Below, in pieces: positions 35,009 to 43,332 of a stretch of 64,000 nucleotides of DNA; position 1 is the stretch's first letter, and each line of letters starts with the position of its first letter. A model generated the notes under the pieces. The model did not search any database. It was given only the letters and a program-made list of their open reading frames with translations, and was not told where the DNA came from. The position numbers were made by a program, and so were the translations under genes. The stretch is from assembly GCA_002424045.1 (NCBI GenBank), contig DIPH01000016.1:69098-133097 (forward strand), given 5' to 3'. Source of the DNA: Firmicutes bacterium UBA5493. GTDB lineage: Bacteria > Bacillota > Limnochordia > Darwinibacteriales > Darwinibacteriaceae.

Positions 35009-35329
35009 ATGGTGCATCTCTACAACGTTAGCTCAGCACGTCGTACGTTGCTGATTTTGGTTGGATTTCAACTGCTACTGTGGAGCGTTTCTGCGGTTGG
35101 TTTCTTGACACATCGTGAGGCATGGCAACATGTGGCACCTGTACCCCCGGAGTTTGGGGCGGAAGGCGGCTTCGCAGAAACATTGGTCTACGTTCTTGGG
35201 CGCAATCTTGTGATCTTCCTTCTCATAGTTGTTGGTAGTGTCCTATTTCGTTTTGGGTGGTTCACTCCTGGACTGGCTATCCTGGTCCTGCAAGGGGTGA
35301 GTATAGGCTGGCTGGCAGCAATGGTTTGA
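35009..35329 (+). CDS. Membrane protein, N-terminal half of a split gene
   Basis: 106 residues with membrane segments near residues 12-32 and two more around 65-100. It ends GWLAAMV at a TGA (35327-35329). The next frame continues without delay as a hydrophobic protein, so both halves look like one roughly 190-residue membrane protein separated by a +1 shift. The N-terminal half resembles SpoIIM/DUF95-type integral proteins in layout only; I do not recognise it with certainty. ATG at 35009 follows AAGGGAGTGG. Confidence 0.55.
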   Translation: MVHLYNVSSARRTLLILVGFQLLLWSVSAVGFLTHREAWQHVAPVPPEFGAEGGFAETLVYVLGRNLVIFLLIVVGSVLFRFGWFTPGLAILVLQGVSIGWLAAMV

Positions 35330-35330
35330 A

Positions 35331-35591
35331 GTGCCCTTCGCCACTGTGGGTGCAGCTAATCTACAATATCTCCGGATTGGACTATGGGAGACCACCGCCT
35401 ATGCCATCGCCTGTGCCATTACTTTGCCTAAGTCTCTGTTGGTTGCCAGGTCTTTCCCAGCAAAGACGTGGGACGAAAAGCGCAAACTTCATGATATGCG
35501 ATTAGAGAACGTGGAGAAGACAATAGTACTACTAGGTGGTGCCGCCTTGTTCATTGCGGCAGTGATTGAGGCGTGGTTTCTGGTAGGCTAA
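35331..35591 (+). CDS. Membrane protein, C-terminal half of the split gene
   Basis: 86 codons from a GTG without a ribosome-binding site. Upstream in the same frame the reading (QQWFEVPFATVG) is open back to a stop at 35304, which overlaps the end of the first half. The product has LRIGLWETTAYAIACAITLP, a conserved-looking helix, a charged stretch (KTWDEKRKLHDMRLENVE) and a last membrane segment. Independent translation is unlikely; fusion with the upstream half by frameshift, a sequencing error, or decay of the gene are the options. Confidence 0.5.
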   Translation: MPFATVGAANLQYLRIGLWETTAYAIACAITLPKSLLVARSFPAKTWDEKRKLHDMRLENVEKTIVLLGGAALFIAAVIEAWFLVG

Positions 35592-35600
35592 AGTGCCCCG

Positions 35601-35629
35601 TTGTAACAACCGCGGTTCTGTGGTATAAT
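35601..35629 (+). promoter_or_regulatory. Promoter of the yqzL-pheST unit
   Basis: TTGTAA (35601-35606), 17 bases, TATAAT (35624-35629) with upstream TG, an extended -10. Confidence 0.78.
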
Positions 35630-35664
35630 CTCTGTATTAGACTGAACACGTGGGAGGTTTTTTC

Positions 35665-35775
35665 GTGAATCTAACACCACAGGTTGTTTGGCAGATTTTT
35701 GTGTCGACAGGTTCGGTAAGTGCCTATCTTTTGTACCGGCAGCTTCTGGAAGCTAGTAAGACTGTGTTGCATTAA
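35665..35775 (+). CDS. yqzL: YqzL-like small protein
   Basis: 36-residue protein with the YqzL pattern: a Trp-x-x-F-x-x-x-GSV-x-x-YLLY core (VWQIFVSTGSVSAYLLYRQL). GTG start at 35665 has GGGAGG seven bases upstream. Function unknown. In B. subtilis yqzL lies next to recO; here it sits between the promoter and the T-box of pheST and should be transcribed whether or not the T-box terminates. Confidence 0.75.
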   Translation: MNLTPQVVWQIFVSTGSVSAYLLYRQLLEASKTVLH

Positions 35776-35784
35776 TGGATATTT

Positions 35785-36041
35785 AGAGGCGATGAGGGAG
35801 AATAGTACATCCATGGCCTCCCCAGAGAGAGAAGACCATAGGCTGCGAGTCTTCTTGGATGAAAAGTGGGTTGAATTCACTCCTAAGCTACAGACTGAAG
35901 TTGCAGTAGGTCTTGTCGGATTCCTCCGTTAAAGGATTTGAGATGGGCAGACTTAGAGATTCCTTAAGTAGTGCCAAATAGGGTGGTACCGCGTACTTCT
36001 TGCGTCCCTAACGCTTAGTTAGGGGGCGAGAAGTTTTTTTG
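35785..36041 (+). promoter_or_regulatory. T-box riboswitch of pheST
   Basis: tRNA-responsive leader with GAGGGAGAATAGTACATCC near the stem I base, the invariant AGGGTGGTACCGCG at 35980-35993 and a terminator (35995-36041) built on ACTTCT/AGAAGT and CCCTAAC/GTTAGGG with T-run. It should respond to uncharged tRNA-Phe; a TTC triplet in the 3' side of stem I (near 35852) may be the specifier. Confidence 0.9.
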
Positions 36042-36075
36042 TTTGTGGTTGTAGACAAATGAAGGAGGTTTTTTT

Positions 36076-37098
36076 GTGCAAGATAAAGTCCAAGATATTA
36101 GAAAAAGTGCCTTAGAAGCATGTGAACAGGCGGAAAACGTGCAACAGCTCAGCGAAGCCAAAGTCAAGTTTTTAGGCAAAAAGGGAGAACTGACTCTCGT
36201 CTTACGAGGCATGGGCCAGTTACCTAGTGAGGAAAGACCTCTCTTTGGAAGATTGGTGAACGAGGTACGCGATGAGCTCGAATTGGCCTGGGATCGGCGG
36301 GAAGGGGAGTTATTCCATGTCGAAGAACAGAGACGCCTCCTCGCAGAGAGCCTGGATATTTCGCTACCAGGTCGCACCGTCAAGCGGGGAACGATTCATC
36401 CTATTACACGAATTATCAATGAAACGAAGACCATTTTTATGCAAATGGGTTATGAAATTGTAGAAGGACCTGAAGTAGAATGGGATTACTACAATTTCGA
36501 GGCACTGAATATCCCACCAGATCATCCAGCAAGGGATATGCAGGACACCTTCTTTATCACCGAAAAGCTCTTACTAAGAAGTCAGACTTCGCCTGTTCAG
36601 ATTCATATCATGGAAAGTAAGCAGCCACCGATTCGGATTTTGGCTCCCGGCAAAGTATATCGGGCCGATTCGGATATTACACACTCACCCATGTTTCATC
36701 AAATCGAGGGTCTAGTTGTAGATAGGGGTATTACCTTTGCTGACCTAAAGGGAACACTGCAGCTCTTTGCAGAGCGTATGTTTGGCCCCCATACTAAGAT
36801 CCGTCTGCGACCTAGTTACTTTCCATTTACCGAGCCAAGTGCCGAAGTGGATGTTTCGTGTATAATCTGTGCAGGGTCCGGCTGCCGCGTCTGCAAGGAT
36901 ACTGGTTGGCTGGAGATTTTGGGATCTGGCATGGTCCATCCCCATGTGCTGCAACAAGTAGGATACGATCCTCAAGCGGTGACTGGTTTTGCCTTTGGGG
37001 TGGGAGTAGAGCGTATGGCCATGCTCAAATATGGTATTCATGACATTCGCCTTTTGTTCGAGAATGATGTTCGCTTTTTAGAACAATTTACCAGTTAG
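36076..37098 (+). CDS. pheS: Phenylalanyl-tRNA synthetase alpha chain
   Basis: Catalytic subunit of the class II heterotetramer, 340 residues. N-terminal coiled coil (1-85), then the catalytic core with HPARDMQDTFF, FHQIEGLVVD and the motif 3 region GFAFGVGVERMAMLKYG. GTG start at 36076 follows GAAGGAGG. Controlled by the T-box upstream and followed by pheT. Confidence 0.97.
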   Translation: MQDKVQDIRKSALEACEQAENVQQLSEAKVKFLGKKGELTLVLRGMGQLPSEERPLFGRLVNEVRDELELAWDRREGELFHVEEQRRLLAESLDISLPGRTVKRGTIHPITRIINETKTIFMQMGYEIVEGPEVEWDYYNFEALNIPPDHPARDMQDTFFITEKLLLRSQTSPVQIHIMESKQPPIRILAPGKVYRADSDITHSPMFHQIEGLVVDRGITFADLKGTLQLFAERMFGPHTKIRLRPSYFPFTEPSAEVDVSCIICAGSGCRVCKDTGWLEILGSGMVHPHVLQQVGYDPQAVTGFAFGVGVERMAMLKYGIHDIRLLFENDVRFLEQFTS

Positions 37099-37110
37099 GG
37101 GGACCCTTTC

Positions 37111-39495
37111 ATGTTAATTAGCTATAAATGGTTACAGGATTATGTGTATATACCTTGGGAACCGGAAGAACTTGCCCGGCGCCTCACGATGGCGGGTCTG
37201 GAAGTGGAAGGGCTATCGCCACTCGCCCCAGATTTGCCTAAAGTCTACATCGGCTTCGTAAAGGATGCTACGAAACATCCAGGCGCAGATAACCTTAGGG
37301 TGTGCTCCGTTGATGTGGGGGCGCAAGGAACATATACCATCGTGTGCGGGGCTCCCAATGTTGCCAAGGGGCAAACGGTGGCTGTGGCACTTCAGGGAGC
37401 TAAACTCCCTGGGGGACTGGAGATTAAGCCCACTGAAATTCGTGGGATAATCTCAGATGGTATGATTTGCTCACAGTCGGAGTTGGGATTAAGTGATGAT
37501 CATGAAGGTATTTGGGTATTACCAGAGGGTCTAGAGCCAGGTTTATCCATACTAGAAGCCCTCGGTTTGGATGATGTCATTCTTGATGTTTCCGTCTACG
37601 CCAATCGTCCAGATTGTATGAGTGTCTTAGGTGTGGCCAGAGAAGTGGCTGCTCTCACAGGTGGCGAGCTCACCCTGCCCTCTATAGAATATAGTGAACT
37701 GGAAACTCCTATCGCTGAGAGGACGCATGTTACAGTGGAAGATACAGAGCGTTGTCCACGTTACACGGCTGCCTTACTTGAGGGAGTCAGCGTAGGAGAA
37801 TCGCCTCTTTGGATGCAAGTGCGCTTGAAGGCAGCTGGAATGCGCCCCATCAACAATGTGGTAGATATCACTAACTACGTAATGTTAGAGACTGGTCAAC
37901 CTTTGCATGCTTTTGACTTCGAGCACTTAGATGAAAAGCGTTTGGTCATCCGTACCGCAAGGCGGGGTGAAGTAATGGACACTCTAGATAACGTCAAACG
38001 TGAACTTACCCCCGACATGCTTTTGATCTGTGACGCTAGTGAACCCAAGTGTATTGCCGGCGTTATGGGCGGGCTTGATAGTGAAGTCACGGAAGATACA
38101 ACGAAAATTCTCCTCGAGTCAGCGAGCTTTTCTCCACTTAGTATCCGCAGAACCAGTCGATCCTTAGGACTCAGCTCGGAGTCGTCTGCCAGGTTTGAAA
38201 AGGGGATTGACGCAAGTGGTACCATATTCGCAAGCAAGCGCGCCCTGCACCTTTTGCAGGCTCTGGCCCAGGCAAAGGTTTTTGCCGGTCATATTGACAT
38301 TGATTCGAGCAATGGAGAGGCTATTGTAATTGAGCTTGTTCTGGAGGATATACAAAGGATTCTGGGTGTTAGCGTACCTGAAAAATCCAGCCAGGAGATC
38401 CTAGAGCGATTAGGATTTGAAGTGCAAAAAATGACGCCTGATCGTTGGAGGGTTACGGTGCCATCGCACCGTACAGATGTTAAGATCGCTGCTGATTTGG
38501 TTGAAGAAATCGTACGTATCTGGGGTTTGGACAATCTTCCGAGTACCCTTCCAGCCGATACATCGCGCTCTGGCGGACAGAGTAAACGCTTGGATGTAGC
38601 CGATGCTCTAAGAGAACTCTTGGTTGGGGCCGGTTTGCAGGAGGCACTAAGTTATAGCTTCGGACGTAGTGACAATAATGATCGACTCCTACGCTTTGAG
38701 CAGCCCATGATTATGGTGCAAAATCCAATTTCCGAGGACTTAGTTGCACTGCGTCATAGCCTGTTACCAGGGTTATTGACCGCTATTGGTCTCAATGCAA
38801 ATAGGCAACAGACGCGGGTAGCACTATTTGAAATTGGGGCTAATTATGTGGGAGCAGTACCCCTTAAAGAGCAACCCCTAGAGGATATGCAGCTGTGTCT
38901 AGCCCTCTGGGGCACTCGCCATCCCATGAATTGGGGCTTGAAGGAAGAGGACTACGACTTTTATGACTTGAAAGGAATTTTAGAGCTGATCTTGCCAGCG
39001 CAAGAATTGGTCTGGGAAAAAGGCGCGAACCCGTCCTTCCATCCTGGCCGCCAAGGCCGCATTACGTATGATGGGCGGGAAGTGGTCACGTATGGCGAAG
39101 TACACCCATCTGTCCTGCGAAACTTTAAAGTACTAGGTAGGGTCTATGCTGCGGAGATTAGGCTTGAGCAAATTCTTGATCTCTATGGTACGACTCCCCA
39201 TTTTCAGAGTCTCCCAAGATACCCCGCAGTTGATCGCGACTTAGCCGTTGTTATAGACAAGGGGCAAGCTGTCGGTGAGTTAATGGCACATCTAAGAGAA
39301 CTTGGTGGTGAGCTTTTAAGGGGGATAACTGTATTTGACGTCTATGAGGGGAAACCTATTCCCGCAGACAAGAAAAGTGTAGCATTCTCATTGCGTTTTC
39401 AAGGGGACCGCACGTTGACTGATGAGGAGATTAATCCCATCATGGACAGTTGTGTCAGGGGATTGAGCTCCAAATTTGGTGCAGAAATACGTTAG
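37111..39495 (+). CDS. pheT: Phenylalanyl-tRNA synthetase beta chain
   Basis: Beta subunit of 794 residues: EMAP-like tRNA-binding domain (40-150), B3/B4 editing domain with NRPDCMSVLGVAREVAALTG, B5 domain, catalytic-like core and C-terminal anticodon-binding domain. ATG at 37111 follows GGGGGACC. Only 12 bases after pheS. Confidence 0.97.
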   Translation: MLISYKWLQDYVYIPWEPEELARRLTMAGLEVEGLSPLAPDLPKVYIGFVKDATKHPGADNLRVCSVDVGAQGTYTIVCGAPNVAKGQTVAVALQGAKLPGGLEIKPTEIRGIISDGMICSQSELGLSDDHEGIWVLPEGLEPGLSILEALGLDDVILDVSVYANRPDCMSVLGVAREVAALTGGELTLPSIEYSELETPIAERTHVTVEDTERCPRYTAALLEGVSVGESPLWMQVRLKAAGMRPINNVVDITNYVMLETGQPLHAFDFEHLDEKRLVIRTARRGEVMDTLDNVKRELTPDMLLICDASEPKCIAGVMGGLDSEVTEDTTKILLESASFSPLSIRRTSRSLGLSSESSARFEKGIDASGTIFASKRALHLLQALAQAKVFAGHIDIDSSNGEAIVIELVLEDIQRILGVSVPEKSSQEILERLGFEVQKMTPDRWRVTVPSHRTDVKIAADLVEEIVRIWGLDNLPSTLPADTSRSGGQSKRLDVADALRELLVGAGLQEALSYSFGRSDNNDRLLRFEQPMIMVQNPISEDLVALRHSLLPGLLTAIGLNANRQQTRVALFEIGANYVGAVPLKEQPLEDMQLCLALWGTRHPMNWGLKEEDYDFYDLKGILELILPAQELVWEKGANPSFHPGRQGRITYDGREVVTYGEVHPSVLRNFKVLGRVYAAEIRLEQILDLYGTTPHFQSLPRYPAVDRDLAVVIDKGQAVGELMAHLRELGGELLRGITVFDVYEGKPIPADKKSVAFSLRFQGDRTLTDEEINPIMDSCVRGLSSKFGAEIR

Positions 39496-39544
39496 GAGGA
39501 AATGCATAGATAAAGTAGAATTAAAAAGCGAGGGAGGGACGGGT

Positions 39545-39805
39545 ATGAGTGTAGACCATGAAGTGCGTTCAGTACGAGTTCAGATTTTCGGCGAGGAGCA
39601 TGTCATTAGAGGTCAAGCTTCGGAAGAGTACATCGAGAACTTAGCCGCCTTGGTGGACAGTCGTTTAGAAGAAGTGCAGAAGAACAGCCCTCTGCTTCCC
39701 CGCCATCGGGTAGCTATCTTGGTCGCCATCAACCTGGCAAATGAACTCGAAAAGCTTTCGGCGGAACATGAAGACCTATTGGCGCTACTCGAAGAAGCCA
39801 ATTAG
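39545..39805 (+). CDS. zapA: Cell division protein ZapA
   Basis: ZapA-like FtsZ-bundling protein, 86 residues; beta-hairpin N terminus RVQIFGEEHVIRG followed by a long coiled-coil helix with VAILVAINLANELEKL. ATG at 39545 follows GGAGGGACGGG; the frame is open into pheT but without support. Conserved place between pheT and cvpA. Confidence 0.88.
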   Translation: MSVDHEVRSVRVQIFGEEHVIRGQASEEYIENLAALVDSRLEEVQKNSPLLPRHRVAILVAINLANELEKLSAEHEDLLALLEEAN

Positions 39806-39817
39806 AGGGGGCTTTTG

Positions 39818-40378
39818 ATGATTGGAAAGTGGATCGACCTCGTTATTTTAGTATTTCTAGCCCTCGGTTTGCTGAAAGGTTTCAAGAGAGGCTTGGTGCG
39901 CGAACTGTTTAGCCTCATGGGGGCTGTTTTAGCCATTATCATTGCCTACCATAGTTATCAGACTCTTGCTTTAGTCTTGCTAGAGAACTACCAGCTATCT
40001 ACCTGGCAGGCTCAGACCATTTCCTTTGTGGTTCTGCTCGTGGGCATTAGCTTACTCGGTGCGTTCTTTGGGTACATCTGGTCTAAGGCTTTAAGTTATA
40101 CCCCTTTTTCAGTGCTAGACCATATTGGCGGTGCTGCTTTCGGGGTTGCCAAGGTGGGGGCAGTGGTTCTGATTCTACTAATATTCTTGACTGCTGCCAA
40201 CATCAGTTTCGTCAATACCATGTTGGATGAATCAGTTGTGGTTCAGCAAATCGGAGTTCTCTTACCCTTTGTCTATGACTATGTGGATCAATACTGGCCA
40301 GAACAACTGCAGAAGCCCTTGTGGCTGTTTCCATCACAAAACCCCGGGCCAATGGCGGGGTTTTCTTGGGTATCCTGA
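39818..40378 (+). CDS. cvpA: CvpA family membrane protein
   Basis: CvpA/colicin V production-type protein, 186 residues and four to five membrane segments; starts WIDLVILVFLALGLLKGFKRGLVRE, the family signature. ATG at 39818 follows AGAGGGGG. Its final 14 codons contain a terminator-like hairpin, an odd arrangement. Likely role in envelope maintenance. Confidence 0.87.
   Translation: MIGKWIDLVILVFLALGLLKGFKRGLVRELFSLMGAVLAIIIAYHSYQTLALVLLENYQLSTWQAQTISFVVLLVGISLLGAFFGYIWSKALSYTPFSVLDHIGGAAFGVAKVGAVVLILLIFLTAANISFVNTMLDESVVVQQIGVLLPFVYDYVDQYWPEQLQKPLWLFPSQNPGPMAGFSWVS
40338..40366 (+). terminator. Terminator-like hairpin inside the cvpA 3' end
   Basis: Stem AAAACCCC/GGGGTTTT with an inner GCC/GGC, then TTCTTGGG. 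It lies before the cvpA stop at 40376, so the mRNA could end within the coding region. Confidence 0.55.
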
Positions 40379-40464
40379 CTTTCCATGGGAACCCCTCCTA
40401 GACTTACCTAAAGGGATCGTACCTGCTTCCTAGAACCCAAAAGATCTGGGAAGGGGGTAAGCCG

Positions 40465-41178
40465 TTGCGAAAACCTGTTATTCTATATTCGAGTATATGG
40501 GCCACACTTCTTATGCTGGGTTTTTTCATTGTCTCCAGTTTGTCTGGCTCCAATATTTCCTTTCGAGGCGGCACGAATCGCTCACCGGGAATCCAACATC
40601 TTCAGGGCAAGGTCGTTGTCCTTGACCCGGGCCATGGAGGAGGAGATCCAGGTACGGTTGGCGTGGGACCTACCACTGAAGCGGAGAATGTTTTGGCGAT
40701 TACCTGGGAACTCAGGACTATGCTGGAACGATCTGGCGCCCAGGTTATCATGACCAGGCAATCGGATGCCAATCCTTCTGTGGGAACACAATTCGACGGA
40801 CAGAGAAATGGACAATTGGCTGCCCGAGTGGCAACTAGCAACCGTAGTCGTGGTCAAATATACATTTCGCTACACAATGATTGGCACGATAACACTACGG
40901 TCAAGGGAACCTCTGTCCATTACTACAAGAGCCAGGATCTGGCCCTGGCTGAAACGCTGCAAAGGCACCTTGTGGGTCAGACGAAGGCGGTGGATTTAGG
41001 GGTAAAGCGAAGCAACTTCTATGTGCTTCGCAATACCAGCGTACCTGCTGCTTTGGTGGAGATTGGATTTCTGAGTAATTCTGAAGAAGCAAGTCTTCTG
41101 GCCAAGCCGGCCTATAGGCGGGAGGTCGCACTTGGACTCTTGGCCGGTATTAATGCCTATTTCGCAGGAGAGTTTTAA
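40465..41178 (+). CDS. N-acetylmuramoyl-L-alanine amidase (CwlD-like)
   Basis: Exported amidase_3 family enzyme (237 residues) that removes peptides from muramic acid. N-terminal membrane anchor (8-28), then zinc ligands in VVLDPGHGGGDPG and SLHND, and the catalytic Glu in ALVEIGFLSN. TTG start at 40465 behind AAGGGGGT. It is of CwlD size and may act on the spore cortex; the exact role is inferred. Confidence 0.88.
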   Translation: MRKPVILYSSIWATLLMLGFFIVSSLSGSNISFRGGTNRSPGIQHLQGKVVVLDPGHGGGDPGTVGVGPTTEAENVLAITWELRTMLERSGAQVIMTRQSDANPSVGTQFDGQRNGQLAARVATSNRSRGQIYISLHNDWHDNTTVKGTSVHYYKSQDLALAETLQRHLVGQTKAVDLGVKRSNFYVLRNTSVPAALVEIGFLSNSEEASLLAKPAYRREVALGLLAGINAYFAGEF

Positions 41179-41190
41179 GGAGGAAAGTCT

Positions 41191-43317
41191 GTGGAGTTAT
41201 TGGCTCCAGCCGGTTCTTTTGACGCCCTGCGGGCGGCGGTGGAAAACGGGGCAGATGCAGTTTATTTGGGTGGCAAATCCTACAGCGCTAGGGCCCAAGC
41301 GGTCAACTTCTCTCGGGAGGAGCTACAAGCGGCGTTAGATTACTGCCATATTCGTGGAGTCAGGGTCTATGTAACAGTCAATACTTTGTTGCGGGAGGAT
41401 GAACTAGAGGGAGCTATTCTTTATCTAGCTGACTTATATTGCTGGGGAGTGGATGCAGTCATTGTGCAGGACCTGGGGCTTATTCAAAGGGCCCGGGAGG
41501 AAGTTCCCATGCTTGAGCTCCATAGCAGCACCCAGATGACAGTACACAACGCCCTAGATTTTAGGGCCATCGAAAGACTGGGAATAACTAGAGTGGTCTT
41601 GCCAAGAGAACTAGGCGCCTCAGCAATCAAAGACATCCGGGAACAAACATCCGTGGAACTGGAGGTTTTTGTTCATGGTGCTCTTTGTCTATGCTATTCT
41701 GGCCAATGCCTGATGAGCAGTCTCATTGGCGGCCGCAGTGGTAATCGGGGACAGTGTGCACAACCTTGCAGGCAGCCTTATACTGTAGAGGGTTTGATCG
41801 TTCCCGGTGAATATGTGCTGTCGCCGAAGGACCTATCTCTCATTTCCCATCTGGATACATTAGAAGATGCAGGTGTGGCTTCTCTGAAAATTGAAGGGCG
41901 CCTAAAGAGTCCTGACTATGTCGGGGTAGTCGTTCGCACCTATCGGGCAGCCTTAGACGGCAGACCGTATCAAGCCAAGGACTTGAGTACGGTTTTCAAC
42001 CGCGGGTTCACCACCGCCTATTTCGAGGACGGTGCCGCACCTGACTTGATTACCTATCATCCGCCTACCAAGGCAGAGCGGGTGGGTAGCGCCTTGGAAA
42101 CGTATCGCTCGCCGAAGGCTTTCCGAAAGGTCAAAGCTCATCTCTGGGCCAGCCTGCGTTTGGGAAATGCTTTGGAGGTAAACCTTTTGGATGAAGACGG
42201 TTACCACGTGAACATGCGTGGTAGCATGGAAGCAACTACCTCGAAGGGTATGGGACTCACGCGAGAGCTACTCAGGGAGAAACTCTTGCGGCTGGGGAAT
42301 GACCCTCTAGAGGTTGTGGAGTTTGAGAGCGAATTGGAGCAAGGCTTGCATCTTCCTGTGAGTGAACTCAACCAGGTGAGGCGTGACCTAGTCCGCCGGT
42401 GGGAACAAACTCGCCTAGAACCCTATAGGGGCCGTACGATAGAGATAGTGAAGAAAGTCCCAAGGCTTACTGGGGAAGGGGCGAACGCCGCCGAATCAGA
42501 GCTGGCCGTGGCAGTAACCGTCTCGGATTTAGCCTCTGCCCAGGCTGCCATGGATGGGGGAGCAAAGCTCTTTTACTTTTCTGGAGAGGTGTACAAAAGA
42601 GCGCCCCGAGACCTCTTGGGCGAGCTGCCCAAGGCCTGGGCCCTTGGGCAAGACCGAGGAGTGCCTGTGTTTGCTCACCTAGAAAGAATTACCGAAACCC
42701 ATGTTCTACCGGATATCATAGGTTCGCTAAACAAACAAAAATTTGATGGACTCTTAGTCGGCAATTTCGGTAGCTGGGAGTTATTAAGGGAGTTCGAGGT
42801 TCCGATTCATGCCGATTTATCCTTCAATGTTTTTAACTCCTGGGCGGTGGAACTTCTAGCTCGCGAGGGAGCAAGCTTGATTACTGCATCTTTGGAGCTC
42901 CAGCTTAGTCAGGTTCGAGAGCTTTGCCAGCTATCTCCTGTCCCCATTAGTATCGTGGTCCATGGACCTGTAGAGTCTATGGTAACCAAATACTGTATGT
43001 ATCGGGACCAAGGCTGCAAGTATCAATGTCAGAGTCAGGGACCTTTGGTGTTAGTGGACAAAAAGGGCTATCGCTTTCCGGTGTATTTTGACAGATGGTG
43101 TCATATGCACATCTTTAACTCTCGAGAACTCTCTTTGCTTGGTCATCTCGAGCAAGTGAAAGCCAGTGGTGTTCGTTATGTAAGGATCGAAGGTCGCACA
43201 AAGGATCCGGATTGGGTTCGCAGTACCTCGGATCTTTACAGGCGCGGTCTATCTGGTGAAAATGTGGAGATTCCAGGAGAATTTACCAAGGGACACTACT
43301 TCCGTGGCGTCTTGTAA
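41191..43317 (+). CDS. Peptidase U32 family protein, long form
   Basis: U32 family protein of 708 residues, the long form with a DUF3656-type middle segment and a second U32-like region at the C terminus. The signature EVFVHGALCLCYSGQCLMSS and GNRGQCAQPCR carries the cysteines that hold an iron-sulfur cluster in related RNA-hydroxylating enzymes. GTG start behind AGGAGG. Lies between the amidase and mutS2, as in many Firmicutes. Peptidase activity is unproven for this group. Confidence 0.88.
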   Translation: MELLAPAGSFDALRAAVENGADAVYLGGKSYSARAQAVNFSREELQAALDYCHIRGVRVYVTVNTLLREDELEGAILYLADLYCWGVDAVIVQDLGLIQRAREEVPMLELHSSTQMTVHNALDFRAIERLGITRVVLPRELGASAIKDIREQTSVELEVFVHGALCLCYSGQCLMSSLIGGRSGNRGQCAQPCRQPYTVEGLIVPGEYVLSPKDLSLISHLDTLEDAGVASLKIEGRLKSPDYVGVVVRTYRAALDGRPYQAKDLSTVFNRGFTTAYFEDGAAPDLITYHPPTKAERVGSALETYRSPKAFRKVKAHLWASLRLGNALEVNLLDEDGYHVNMRGSMEATTSKGMGLTRELLREKLLRLGNDPLEVVEFESELEQGLHLPVSELNQVRRDLVRRWEQTRLEPYRGRTIEIVKKVPRLTGEGANAAESELAVAVTVSDLASAQAAMDGGAKLFYFSGEVYKRAPRDLLGELPKAWALGQDRGVPVFAHLERITETHVLPDIIGSLNKQKFDGLLVGNFGSWELLREFEVPIHADLSFNVFNSWAVELLAREGASLITASLELQLSQVRELCQLSPVPISIVVHGPVESMVTKYCMYRDQGCKYQCQSQGPLVLVDKKGYRFPVYFDRWCHMHIFNSRELSLLGHLEQVKASGVRYVRIEGRTKDPDWVRSTSDLYRRGLSGENVEIPGEFTKGHYFRGVL

Positions 43318-43332
43318 TGGGGGTTGTTACAT

